DNA of 64,000 nt from Lachnospiraceae bacterium (GCA_902363665.1 CABJAW010000002.1:281795-345794); one strand, 5' to 3'; numbered from the stretch's first letter, positions 36,911 through 45,466 are shown. Program-made: numbers and translations. Notes: generated by a model not told the origin, from the sequence alone.

Positions 36911-37933
36911 TCAGACATTCTTTTTATACTCCGTCGGTGTCATTCCATATTCACCTCGAAATGCCGAAGTAAATTTATTTGGATTTGTATATCCTATTTC
37001 TGTTGCAATTTCACCTACAGATAAACTCCCCTCCCGTAATAATTTTTCAGCAATTTGTAAACGATAAGTCCGGAGATACGCATAAACAGGTGCGCCATAC
37101 ATTCCCTTAAAACAACGTTTCATTGCCGTTGGTGATATTTCAAAACGCTCTGCCAACTCCTCAATTGTATAATGTTCTTTGATATGTTCTACAATAAAAT
37201 CATGAATCTGTCTGGTACAGTTCCTTTGCGATTTTGAAAAATAAACATAGTCGTTCTTAATCCTGTCAAAATCCATTTCTGTTAATATCAATAAAAGTTC
37301 CAGAAGCTTTATTCTAATATAACTAGGCTTTATATGTTCCTGAACGGTATATAATTCCGAAAATATATGTTGTACAGTTTCATTTGCACGAACCATATAA
37401 AAATCCTGTTTTCCTGCAAACTCTGAAATTTGAGTAAGATTAATAGAAAGAAGTTTCAAGATTCTTCCCATCTCATCTGTAATTCCTTCCAAATCAATCG
37501 TTATCGTTATCCCATGATAATGGGAAGTAGGAAATGTTGATGTATGTGATTTCCTATGCAAGGTACAGATGGATAAATTTCCCGCTGCCATATAGCAATA
37601 ACTACGCTCTCCAAACGCACACTCACACCGCCCCTCCCGACAATAATTAATTTCAATAAATCCAGTACGTGGACTCTGCATCTTATTACAATATTCCATA
37701 TGCATATCATTATAGACCAACTCCATTCCTGGAAATGTCTGATATACTACGATATCTCCTGTACCACTTTCATTCTCAAGATGAAATCTTGAACATATCG
37801 TATCTTCTTTTTTTCTTCGAACAGAAGTTCCATATAAATCAACACTTCTGAAATCCGATTTCACTTCCGAAGATGCCAAAAGTATATCTCCAGCAATCTT
37901 ATATGGATTGTCCGCTGCTGTTACTATTCTCAT
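36911..37933 (-). CDS. AraC family transcriptional regulator of the ABC cargo
   Basis: 340 aa from ATG 37933, one base after the stop of a 17-residue leader ORF, so probably translated by coupling. The C-terminal 100 residues are the double helix-turn-helix (YTIEELAERFEISPTAMKRCFKGMYGAPVYAYLRTYRLQIAEKLLREG; VGEIATEIGYTNPNKFTSAFRGEYGMTPTEYKK). The N-terminal 230 residues are an unrecognised sensor region. Layout (AraC, lipoprotein, two half-ABC genes) resembles siderophore-uptake loci such as YbtA-YbtPQ; that function is inferred. Confidence 0.9.
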   Translation of the reverse strand: MRIVTAADNPYKIAGDILLASSEVKSDFRSVDLYGTSVRRKKEDTICSRFHLENESGTGDIVVYQTFPGMELVYNDMHMEYCNKMQSPRTGFIEINYCREGRCECAFGERSYCYMAAGNLSICTLHRKSHTSTFPTSHYHGITITIDLEGITDEMGRILKLLSINLTQISEFAGKQDFYMVRANETVQHIFSELYTVQEHIKPSYIRIKLLELLLILTEMDFDRIKNDYVYFSKSQRNCTRQIHDFIVEHIKEHYTIEELAERFEISPTAMKRCFKGMYGAPVYAYLRTYRLQIAEKLLREGSLSVGEIATEIGYTNPNKFTSAFRGEYGMTPTEYKKNV

Positions 37934-37934
37934 T

Positions 37935-37988
37935 TTACACCTGTCCACTTTCTTCCGTTGCTGTTCTTACTTTTGTCTCCTCTTTCAT
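37935..37988 (-). CDS. 17-residue leader peptide coupled to the AraC gene
   Basis: ATG 37988 with a strong GAAGGAG site seven bases upstream encodes MKEETKVRTATEESGQV and stops at 37935, one base before the AraC ATG. The AraC gene itself has only AGGTG. Inference: a leader that sets AraC translation. Confidence 0.5.
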   Translation of the reverse strand: MKEETKVRTATEESGQV

Positions 37989-38071
37989 AGCTTGTCTCCT
38001 TCAATAATTAGATACATCATACCTTCTCATATAAAAAAATGTTACCTTGTAAAGCTCCAGTTCCTACAATA

Positions 38072-38116
38072 TGTAACATCGTTTGAGTTTCTATACGCTT
38101 TCAGTGTAACATCGTT
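38072..38116 (-). promoter_or_regulatory. Direct repeats upstream of the AraC gene
   Basis: TGTAACATCGTT occurs exactly at 38072-38083 and 38105-38116, 33 bp apart (about three helical turns), typical of AraC-family binding sites. They lie 84 bp and more upstream of the leader ORF. Candidate autoregulatory site. Confidence 0.5.
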
Positions 38117-38175
38117 AGGCCTGACTGACAAGAAAATATAGAAATTCATTATAGCAAATAAATTCGCTTTATTGT

Positions 38176-39249
38176 TCAATAACCAACATTCTTATTATTC
38201 AAATATATTCTAATCAGAACAGCCCCTACATTTATGACCAAAATCACAAACAGCAAATTAAATGGCAAATATTCCCGTATCAAGTTTCCTAATACCACAA
38301 TAAAGGAAATACTGGCTATCAAAACCATTTTATAAATGTCATCCCATATCTTTCTATACTGCTCAATTCCACCCCATACAAGAAGTACGCATCCGACAAT
38401 TCCTGCCATAATCGCAACCATTGAAACTATTCGTTCAAATGTGACTTCTCCTGAAGGATATCCCATATAATCCAGCTGTTCAAACCATATCACATACTCT
38501 CTGCACCAATTAACTGGCAACATGATTAGCTGCAATATATCTCTTTGAAATGCTCCATTCTGAATAAGTGAAAAGAAAATGACACAAAGATATCCCCAAT
38601 CCCAGAAAAACTGCCTTTCTTTCATATCCTCAACTTCTGATTTTGCTTTTCTCCTGGCTCTTTGTATCTCCACATCTGCCCGTTTTCTTACCCTTTCAGT
38701 CTGATACTCTGCCTGCCTTGCCTGTTTTTCTGCTTCTTCCTGTTTCCGCTGTGCCTGTTCAAACGCTTCCACCGATGACTGGTTCACCTGTATCTGCAAC
38801 TTAGAGTTCCGGTCCCGAACGTCTTTTATTTCTTCTTCGAGCTGCTCTTGCTCGCTCCTGCTCATCAATCCGTTTCTGTTCCTCAAGTCGTCGTTGCTCT
38901 GCTGTAAGGACTGATTGAGTTTCCGCATTTCGGACAGTTCTACTGTCATCTGCTGAATTTCGGCGTTCGACTTCTGCATTTCTTCTTGCATTTCGTGATT
39001 CTCGAAGAACAACTGCTGTTTTTCCATTTTCAACTTGTGTGTCCTTTCCTGAAATTCCTGAATAAACTCGTTCATCTTCTGATTTCTCACCTGCAACTCG
39101 TCCCTCTCTGCCGACACTTTCTCCAGCGTTTCTGCCTGCTCCTTCGCAAGCTGCTTCCACTTGTCGGTAGTATCCAGCGAATTCTTCGTCTGATCCGTTT
39201 GTTCGTTCTGCTTCGGCTCGTGTCCTTTCGTAATTTCCATTAAATTCAT
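38176..39249 (-). CDS. Coiled-coil membrane protein of the mobilization module
   Basis: 357 aa from ATG 39249 (AAGGAGG nine bases before). Residues about 20-215 are a long charged coiled coil (AKEQAETLEKVSAERDELQ...); about 225-355 hold three or four membrane helices. It overlaps the relaxase gene by 449 bp in another frame. Known: proteins of this layout (often named DUF6040) follow relaxases in clostridial mobilizable elements. It may tether the relaxosome to the membrane; that role is inferred. Confidence 0.75.
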   Translation of the reverse strand: MNLMEITKGHEPKQNEQTDQTKNSLDTTDKWKQLAKEQAETLEKVSAERDELQVRNQKMNEFIQEFQERTHKLKMEKQQLFFENHEMQEEMQKSNAEIQQMTVELSEMRKLNQSLQQSNDDLRNRNGLMSRSEQEQLEEEIKDVRDRNSKLQIQVNQSSVEAFEQAQRKQEEAEKQARQAEYQTERVRKRADVEIQRARRKAKSEVEDMKERQFFWDWGYLCVIFFSLIQNGAFQRDILQLIMLPVNWCREYVIWFEQLDYMGYPSGEVTFERIVSMVAIMAGIVGCVLLVWGGIEQYRKIWDDIYKMVLIASISFIVVLGNLIREYLPFNLLFVILVINVGAVLIRIYLNNKNVGY

Positions 39250-40042
39250 ATTCCAATGCCTCCTTACTGATGTCCAGATGAAAGGTTTTAGACAAATTGC
39301 TGTCACGCACTTTCTTTCCATCCTGATTCTGGAACGTGATGTGCTTTCTCTTTTCCGTCCAGTTCACACTCCATCCAAACTGTTTCATTTTTTCTATAAA
39401 CTTTTCTTTGCTGATACAATTTTCCAGTGCTTTTAAGACCGCCATTGCACAGTCAGCCACAAAACTGTCCTTTGCATGTTGTCGGAACAGGTTATATTTA
39501 TCCTTGTTCCATGCAATGACTTCGCCTTTTTCGATTTCACTGCCGTCAAAGTGTTTTCCTTTTTCTGCAACTGTCAATCCACGTTTTCTGCACATCTGAT
39601 TAGTAAATTGCTTCATCCGCTCCAGATCTTTTTTCGTAGTATGCAATTTCTTTCCATCCTCATAGCTGACAGAATTCGTCACCAGATGGCAATGAATATG
39701 GTCTTTATCCTTATGGACTGCCACTAAGGTTTGAAATCCCTGGAACCATTTTTCTGCAAACTCTTTTCCAAATTCAAATGCCTGCTCTGGTGTAATCTGC
39801 TCGTCCTTATGCCAGGAAATAATATTGTGGGCGTACATTCTTCCAGAGTCTTTATTCCATAATTTCTTTTCTTCCAGAAATGTGCGGTACACCAGATCAT
39901 AATTGATTTCATCGTGGCAATACGGACCAGTTACATAGGCAAGCTGCTCACTGGTCTTGTCCTGACGCAATACATATTCGATACAGTTTCTCATTGCTCC
40001 ATGAGAATTTGTCCGCTTATTAACTGTCTTATTGACTGCCAT
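38801..40042 (-). CDS. Relaxase / mobilization nuclease (MobA/VirD2 type)
   Basis: 413 aa. N-terminal nuclease domain with an early Tyr (MRNCIEYVLRQ), motif II-like YAHNIISWHKDE, and the metal-binding HKDKDHIHCHLVTNSV (about 130-145), the three-histidine motif of PF03432 relaxases. The last 130 residues are Arg/Glu-rich and low in complexity because this DNA also encodes the coiled-coil protein in another frame. It nicks oriT and pilots the strand during conjugation. It overlaps mobC by 52 bp. Confidence 0.9.
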   Translation of the reverse strand: MAVNKTVNKRTNSHGAMRNCIEYVLRQDKTSEQLAYVTGPYCHDEINYDLVYRTFLEEKKLWNKDSGRMYAHNIISWHKDEQITPEQAFEFGKEFAEKWFQGFQTLVAVHKDKDHIHCHLVTNSVSYEDGKKLHTTKKDLERMKQFTNQMCRKRGLTVAEKGKHFDGSEIEKGEVIAWNKDKYNLFRQHAKDSFVADCAMAVLKALENCISKEKFIEKMKQFGWSVNWTEKRKHITFQNQDGKKVRDSNLSKTFHLDISKEALEYEFNGNYERTRAEAERTNGSDEEFAGYYRQVEAACEGAGRNAGESVGREGRVAGEKSEDERVYSGISGKDTQVENGKTAVVLRESRNARRNAEVERRNSADDSRTVRNAETQSVLTAEQRRLEEQKRIDEQERARAARRRNKRRSGPEL

Positions 40043-40371
40043 ATCTTTTCACTCTCCTTCCTGTAGTTGCGGATATTCTGATTGAGATAATGCAAAATAT
40101 CTTCTCTTGGTATAAATCCACCAGCATTCATTTTCCGTGCAATCTGGTTGATATTCGTAGCAACACCACGAAGCTGGCTGAGCATCTCTGCAAGCATCAG
40201 ATTCAGCTTTTTCAATTCTTCCACTTCCTCTGCGGATGCAATTTTTAAACCTGCTATTGCATGAATTACAACCGCCTGCTGAGTCTGTCCAGACTCCTTT
40301 ACTTTATTTTGGAGCAGATCATACTCTGCTTTATTCATTCGTATCGTTACCGTATAATTTCGTTTTCGCAT
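39991..40371 (-). CDS. mobC: Relaxosome accessory protein, MobC-like
   Basis: 126 aa from ATG 40371 (AAAGGAG ten bases before; ATG 40422 has no site). Ribbon-helix-helix start (NYTVTIRMNKAEYDLLQNKVKESGQT) and the MobC hallmark LRGVATNINQIARKMNAGG. It binds next to oriT and helps the relaxase. It is first in the mob gene set, directly downstream of the candidate oriT. Confidence 0.88.
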   Translation of the reverse strand: MRKRNYTVTIRMNKAEYDLLQNKVKESGQTQQAVVIHAIAGLKIASAEEVEELKKLNLMLAEMLSQLRGVATNINQIARKMNAGGFIPREDILHYLNQNIRNYRKESEKIWQSIRQLISGQILMEQ

Positions 40372-40422
40372 AAATTCTTGACTCCTTTCTTCATTCGTCT
40401 TTCCATAAATAGAATCAGCCAT

Positions 40423-41175
40423 AACATTTCCGGCTGGTAAATTAGCAGGGGATATATAAGGGAGTGCAACGCTCCCTTATACAGGTGCAGGACAGCGTCC
40501 TAGTCAATCAGTAAGTCTTCCGAAGGAATGTCCGGTGGACATTTCGCAGGATTACTTACGCTATTGACGTGCCGGGGTTCCAAGGGGCAGATGCCCCATG
40601 GCAAGTTTAGGAACAGCCCAAAGGCTGGATCCGGTGCATAGTGGCTTGCCACTTTGCGAAACTTGCCTGTCATCTGCCGCCCACTGTAAGAATCGGATCG
40701 CCATGTCCCCTGCGGCATCTTCCAGAATAAAAAGCGGCTGATGACGGTGGTTTTGTGGTGTGTGGGAAGGCTGCGTAGGAAAGCTGGAATACTCCCCTTT
40801 GTAGAGTTTTCCATATTTCCGGAGCAGGCTTTTCACACGCCACTCCGATGCGAAGTATCGGACAATCATGTGCCGTATCCGGCACTCCATTCTTTTTCGC
40901 CCTGGCTGCCACTTTCTCTGCCAGATTTCTTTTTATTTCTGTTCTTTTCCTTTCGATTCACCTTTTTTCTGTTTAAAAGCATAAAAATTGGCAGTCATGA
41001 ACATCTCCAGGATTTTCTCTCCGAAAAATGCCATCACTGCCACTGCTTTCTCTGTTATTTTGTTTTTATGGAACTGTGATATCCTGTTATTTAGCTCCAT
41101 TCTTTCTGCTATTTTACCTTTTTGACGATATCGAAGACCTCATCCATCAATTTTTCCAATTTCATTTGCAACTAC
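40423..41175. other. Non-coding region with candidate oriT
   Basis: About 750 bp without a convincing gene. At 40503-40568 a long imperfect inverted repeat (GTCAAT-AGTAAG ... CTTAC-ATTGAC) encloses a second one, AATGTCC-GGT-GGACATT (40527-40543). A GGGGCA-GA-TGCCCC hairpin follows at 40584-40597. Nested repeats beside mobC and relaxase are the normal setting of oriT; the nic site cannot be placed. Confidence 0.5.
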
Positions 41176-41622
41176 TTAAAAACTATCCGCAAAATCCAAT
41201 GCCGCATCCAAATCTGCTTCCTGTTCCCAGTCCGTTATATCTTCCGTGTGCTGCTCACTTTCCTTTTCTTCTGTCAGATCGGACAATTCTTTTTCTCCTG
41301 CTGATTCTTTCACAAATGGTGCAAGCATCTCAAATAAATTCTTTGCCATAGCCATCGGAACAGATTCTTTCACTCCATTCCGGATAGCTGTCTCCACTCT
41401 TTCCAGAAAAGCGTCTTCCTTTTCTCTAGTTTCCAGATATGGATCTTCTTTATTTCGATATTCTCTGGCAAAATAATCATTCAACGCTGCCACAACTGCT
41501 TTTGTATAGGATTTATATTTCTGCCTGTCCATGGTCTGAAGATATTCCCATGCTTTCCTATCCTGTTCATCACACAGGTTCAACCGAATATTGGTGTTGA
41601 TAATTCTCCGTTCTTTTCTCAT
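41176..41622 (-). CDS. ParR-like partition adaptor (small DNA-binding partner of ParM)
   Basis: 148 aa, GGAGG nine bases before ATG 41622; overlaps the parM stop (ATGA). The N-terminus (IINTNIRLNLCDEQDRKAWEYLQTMDRQKYKSYTKAVVAAL) resembles a ribbon-helix-helix DNA-binding domain; the C-terminal half is acidic and helical. Its position directly after parM is that of ParR, which links the filament to the centromere. Assignment by position and fold only. Confidence 0.65.
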   Translation of the reverse strand: MRKERRIINTNIRLNLCDEQDRKAWEYLQTMDRQKYKSYTKAVVAALNDYFAREYRNKEDPYLETREKEDAFLERVETAIRNGVKESVPMAMAKNLFEMLAPFVKESAGEKELSDLTEEKESEQHTEDITDWEQEADLDAALDFADSF

Positions 41623-42563
41623 ACCAGCATTCCTCCGTTTTTCTGAATTTTTCTCACCGTCATAGCTTCATATCCTTTTGCGGTTGCACAGATATCCCGT
41701 ACAATCGTTACTCTGTCTTTGTCATATTCCCCGAAGTTCTGGATCATACAACCACCACCGCCAACTACATATAAACGCATCAGCTCCGGGTTGTATTCCC
41801 GTTCTCTCAGCTTATGGAAGATTTCTTTCGTATAATCTCCGGCAGCTTTACGAATAACCGAAAGATATTTTTCACCAATATCTGCCGTCCCGGTGCGGAT
41901 CACCTGCTCGATCACCAGATCATCTACCACTGTTCCCAGTTCTTTCAACAAAGATTCCCTAACAGCAAGTACACACTGATGTGTTCCATATTTCTCTGTA
42001 TAGCATTTCTTCTCCACCGGGCGAGAATTGTTGATATACATGATGTTCATAGTTCCGTTTCCAATATCTGCCAGCATATTGATACCTTTGAAATCCTGTA
42101 AGCGGTAAAAGGCTGCTGCAAATCCCTGTGGGTAAATATCAGCTCCTGCAAACTCTACATGATACTCTTTATTGCGGAATATAAAATCCACGCTTTCATT
42201 CTTGAGAAGATATTTCTGGAAATCTTCTTTCTGTGTAGCTACCCAGGTAAGCGGAAGTCCGGCTGCAATGTGTACCTTTGCCTGATCCATTCCTTTCCCA
42301 TCAAGTTCCCTTGCGATAGCCGCCAGTGTCAGCACATAATAATCCTCGTCCTGCGTTTTCTCCGCACAGAACTCCTTATGCTCCTCACCGATCTGGTAAA
42401 ACATACCATGGTAAACAAGAAGGTTATTCTGAAAGATTGGCTCCTTCTCATATCTGGCTACACCGGATGGAAAACATCTGGTTGCAGTTTTCATGTTGCC
42501 ATAACCATGGTCAATCCCAATCACCATAATTGTCTCGTTTTTGTTTGTTTTCATCATTCTCAT
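41619..42563 (-). CDS. parM: ParM/StbA-type actin-like plasmid segregation protein
   Basis: 314 aa from ATG 42563. Actin-fold nucleotide motifs: phosphate 1 VIGIDHGYGNMKTAT, phosphate 2 MLADIGNGTMNIMYI (about 170), adenosine motif LYVVGGGGCMIQNF (about 270). It forms ATP-driven filaments that push replicated copies apart. Its presence in an integrating element suggests the excised circle is replicated and segregated. Confidence 0.9.
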   Translation of the reverse strand: MRMMKTNKNETIMVIGIDHGYGNMKTATRCFPSGVARYEKEPIFQNNLLVYHGMFYQIGEEHKEFCAEKTQDEDYYVLTLAAIARELDGKGMDQAKVHIAAGLPLTWVATQKEDFQKYLLKNESVDFIFRNKEYHVEFAGADIYPQGFAAAFYRLQDFKGINMLADIGNGTMNIMYINNSRPVEKKCYTEKYGTHQCVLAVRESLLKELGTVVDDLVIEQVIRTGTADIGEKYLSVIRKAAGDYTKEIFHKLREREYNPELMRLYVVGGGGCMIQNFGEYDKDRVTIVRDICATAKGYEAMTVRKIQKNGGMLV

Positions 42564-42722
42564 AATCATACCTCATTCTTTCTTCTTTATTTTTATTGAT
42601 AAAAGCACAGCTGGGGCAAAAAGGGCATTTTTTTGAACCTCCTGACAGCCTTTTTATTTTTTTGCCCTGTCCTGACCTCGTTCATTTTTGCCTTTTTTGC
42701 CCCAAATGCCCCAAACCATCTG

Positions 42723-44528
42723 TCATATATTCAATTTTAATTGTTCAGAGTGTTCCTCAAAGGGAGTCCTGTCCCCTGCTTCCAGAGGCTGGAAATCTTC
42801 TTCCCGTACAGCAATATCCTGATAACAGTAATCGCCGTTATATTTCCTTGCCTGAAACCCTTTGCCCTCCATATTTTTAAAAAATCCTGATTTTGCATGT
42901 CCCTGACGGCCATTGTCCTCGCAGTATTCCTCGTACATCCGGAACACGTCGCTGCGTTTCAGCCGCTTTCCTTTTTCCTTCACCAGTTTCTCCTCCAGGA
43001 AAGCACATACACTGTCTGATAACCGCCGCAGTTCCCAGACGCATTCTTTGCTGTGTTCGCTTTCGATAAGTTCCCCACGATCATAAACATCTTTCAATGC
43101 TGTCACTGCCATATGAATCGCATAGTCCGCTTCTGCCTTGATCTTTTCTTTCAGCCGGATATCTTTTTCCTCTCTTGGAATCATCTGGTTCATATCCAAA
43201 ACAAGGAGTCTCCGGTAGAAAGCATCGGATTTGTCTTCCAGATTCTGCGGCATTTCGTTGGTTGAAAAAAGTAGCTTTGCATATGCCTTATAAAAGACCG
43301 CATCTTTTCCTTTTTTCTCATACAAAAGTGTATCTTCACCAACTGCCTTTTTCAGCACATCGGTTGTATCCATTGCCTTGCATGGGATATCTGCACAGGC
43401 ATTTAACAGCTTTCCATACATCCCGGTAGCATAAAACCGTTTGTTCAAGTCCTGCAATGAGATACTGGACGTATTCTCATTTCCGATCACGTGCTGGATC
43501 AGTGCAACTGCAACGGACTTTCCGGTACCTCCATTTCCTTTCAGCATCAGGAATTTCTGGAACTGGGTGTCTGTTGTCATGCAATATCCGAAATACTCCC
43601 AGAACATCTGCTGTTCCACCTTATCCGGTATGGAAGAATCCAGATACTTTCTGATATTTTCTCCACCTCCCAGGACTTTTTCCCTGTCCTCCGGATAATA
43701 TGGGAAGGGGATCTGATTGATAGTCAGATACTTCGGATCATGCTCTACCAGCTCATCTGTCAGTACATCATAATAAGCATTTTTGAAATTGATCCAGTGG
43801 GCTGGCTGCTTATTCAGCTCATACGAATTCCGGTAAATCTGTGGCTGCGTAATCAAGAGATTATAAACTCTCTGGATGGTGCTGCTGTTGACCTGATCCC
43901 GGTAAATCAGCTTTTGAATCCGGTATTTCAGCTTCACACCTCTGGCATCCTCGATAAAAACACCATGCTCATAATAATAGGGAATCTCTCCCCTTACGAA
44001 GAAGCTCACATTTTCCACAATATAATCCACAATCTCCATATCCCGTACACCGGTGACTTTCCCTTTGGAATCAAACTTGTGGAACCGGCTTAATTCCGGA
44101 TCGTTCTTCGGTTCCCGTTCAAACCGCAGGATAAACTGCTCAAGAACTTTACCAAGCTCCTGCTTATTGTCAAAATTTCCAAGATACTCTTTTTCTTTGA
44201 ACAACTGCCACCCGGATTTTCCGTCCAGTCCGGCATCCTTGCAGAATTCCAGTATCCGGTCATTCATCCATTTGACTGTACAGGCTGCCACATAGTGATA
44301 GGAGCTTTGACAGCTTCCCTGAAACTGCATCGAACGCATTTCATCGACAAATCCATCTATACTGTAATAACCGTCCTCTTCTTCCTGCACTAAATAAAGG
44401 GACTGATAACCGGAAATTATGATATTTAACGCAATCTCCTGATTATCCACCAGAAAAATATATTTCTGTGCAGTCCCTTCCGGTTCTGTCTCCATATAAT
44501 GCTTTAGGAACTTCTTGTTCATATTCAT
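42723..44528 (-). CDS. Phage/plasmid primase-helicase, P4 family (DUF5906/D5_N type)
   Basis: 601 aa. Superfamily 3 helicase Walker A MLKGNGGTGKSVAVALIQ (about 335-350), Walker B-like region KLLNACADIP, motif C YAKLLFSTNEMP, then a C-terminal winged-helix segment. The N-terminal half resembles the D5_N region. It initiates replication of the excised element. Between it and parM, 42564-42722 is T-rich and non-coding. Confidence 0.88.
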   Translation of the reverse strand: MNMNKKFLKHYMETEPEGTAQKYIFLVDNQEIALNIIISGYQSLYLVQEEEDGYYSIDGFVDEMRSMQFQGSCQSSYHYVAACTVKWMNDRILEFCKDAGLDGKSGWQLFKEKEYLGNFDNKQELGKVLEQFILRFEREPKNDPELSRFHKFDSKGKVTGVRDMEIVDYIVENVSFFVRGEIPYYYEHGVFIEDARGVKLKYRIQKLIYRDQVNSSTIQRVYNLLITQPQIYRNSYELNKQPAHWINFKNAYYDVLTDELVEHDPKYLTINQIPFPYYPEDREKVLGGGENIRKYLDSSIPDKVEQQMFWEYFGYCMTTDTQFQKFLMLKGNGGTGKSVAVALIQHVIGNENTSSISLQDLNKRFYATGMYGKLLNACADIPCKAMDTTDVLKKAVGEDTLLYEKKGKDAVFYKAYAKLLFSTNEMPQNLEDKSDAFYRRLLVLDMNQMIPREEKDIRLKEKIKAEADYAIHMAVTALKDVYDRGELIESEHSKECVWELRRLSDSVCAFLEEKLVKEKGKRLKRSDVFRMYEEYCEDNGRQGHAKSGFFKNMEGKGFQARKYNGDYCYQDIAVREEDFQPLEAGDRTPFEEHSEQLKLNI

Positions 44529-44645
44529 CACTTCCCCTCAGAGCAAAAGAAAAGACGTGGGCCACATTTCTATGACTCACGCCTTATCTGCTCACAATAT
44601 TCTGTTTACTATCAATTTATCTGTTACTTACTGTATTCCTCAATC

Positions 44646-44993
44646 TTACACGTAGATCAATTCCTTCAAAATAATTTCTTCTGCAACCGCTCTGTGCTGA
44701 TTGGCTACTCGTACCCATGTCATCTGGTCTTTCTCCTTATCCGGCAATGGATCTTTTTCCTCCAACTGTTTCAGAATGACTTCTTCCAGTTCTCTGGCTG
44801 CCTTGTCCACTTCCAGCAGATGCTCACCGATTGTATCCTGCAACAGCATCACCTGATACAAGGAATTACGGTGGTTCTTCAGATAATCTCTGCGTAAGAA
44901 TCCATATTTACCAAGCTGCTCCATCTGATCACCAGATTTGTAGGTAAGGTTCGGAATCAGGTATCCATTCACATTTGTATAAGTCAGTTTCAT
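44646..44993 (-). CDS. Transposon-encoded TnpV family protein
   Basis: 115 aa from ATG 44993. Pattern YLIPNLTY...GKYGFLRRDYLKNHRNSLYQVMLLQDTIGEHL and AVAEEIILKELIYV match the short TnpV family seen in clostridial elements; function unknown. A decayed copy of its last residues is at 50412. The strand downstream to 45162 is non-coding and contains the right arm-type sites. Confidence 0.8.
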   Translation of the reverse strand: MKLTYTNVNGYLIPNLTYKSGDQMEQLGKYGFLRRDYLKNHRNSLYQVMLLQDTIGEHLLEVDKAARELEEVILKQLEEKDPLPDKEKDQMTWVRVANQHRAVAEEIILKELIYV

Positions 44994-45026
44994 TTTTATT
45001 AGCACTCTCCATTTTTCTCTGATTTT

Positions 45027-45045
45027 TTACACCAAATTTACACCA
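45027..45045 (+). repeat. Arm-type integrase binding repeats, right end
   Basis: TTACACCA at 45027 and 45038, 11 bp apart, the same octamer as at 29349-29437, 118 bp inside the right core. Confidence 0.55.
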
Positions 45046-45162
45046 TTTGCAATTCATTTGACGAAATTCTACGATACCAGACAAAATGACTGAATGCCAC
45101 GAAAGCCCGTAAAATAGGCATTTCTGCGATACACAAAACAGGACAAAAATCGACTTCCATTA

Positions 45163-45181
45163 TCAATAGGTGAGTGCTAAT
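45163..45181 (+). repeat. Right core, 19-bp direct repeat shared with a second element
   Basis: Identical to 29246-29264. To its right the sequence continues not into chromosome but into DNA laid out like the left end of the first element: hairpin-rich non-coding DNA, then an integrase C-terminus. So this is the junction between two tandem elements. Confidence 0.8.
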
Positions 45182-45466
45182 TCTTTTGTGAAGATTTTGT
45201 GAACACTACGAGCTATGCAAAATAGTGAAAATAACGCCCTGCAAGTTTACTTGCGAGGACGTTTATTTTTGCTATTTTATAGGGCGACAGCCCGACAGCG
45301 AGGGAATTCTTTCCCGAGCTGTGCATGGCGTATCTCACAACTTCACAGGGATTTTCAATTGCTTTTGCACGGAGGTTTCTTGGTTTGACCACATTTTTAC
45401 GACAAATTCTTGGAAAAATATATTCGTCTGATTTTCTTACCACATTTTACGACAACGGCTTATTGT

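Larger units (their letters stand above)
29246..45181. mobile_element. Integrative mobilizable element, about 15.9 kb
   Basis: Bounded by 19-bp direct repeats, with TTACACCA arm-type sites inside both ends. Modules from left: Tn916-type integrase, excisionase, regulatory switch with Xre protein, ABC/ABC/lipoprotein/AraC cargo, coiled-coil membrane protein, relaxase, MobC, oriT candidate, ParR-like and ParM, P4-type primase, TnpV. It lacks a type IV coupling protein and mating-pair genes, so it would have to borrow a conjugation machine: a mobilizable rather than self-transmissible element. The primase and partition genes suggest it replicates while excised. Confidence 0.85.

Noticed and set aside
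40561..40890. 109-codon leftward open frame in the oriT region
   Set aside because: No ribosome site, Pro/Cys-rich with no recognisable domain, and several overlapping frames are open in the same stretch because of its base composition; treated as non-coding.
44993..45005. Another TTAGCACTC (CIRCE half-site) at the TnpV start
   Set aside because: It overlaps the ribosome site and start of TnpV, has no second arm and no duplicated core around it; probably chance.
45213..45443. 76-codon leftward open frame at the left end of the second element
   Set aside because: It runs through hairpins and arm-like repeats, has no family resemblance, and lies in the position that is non-coding in the first element.
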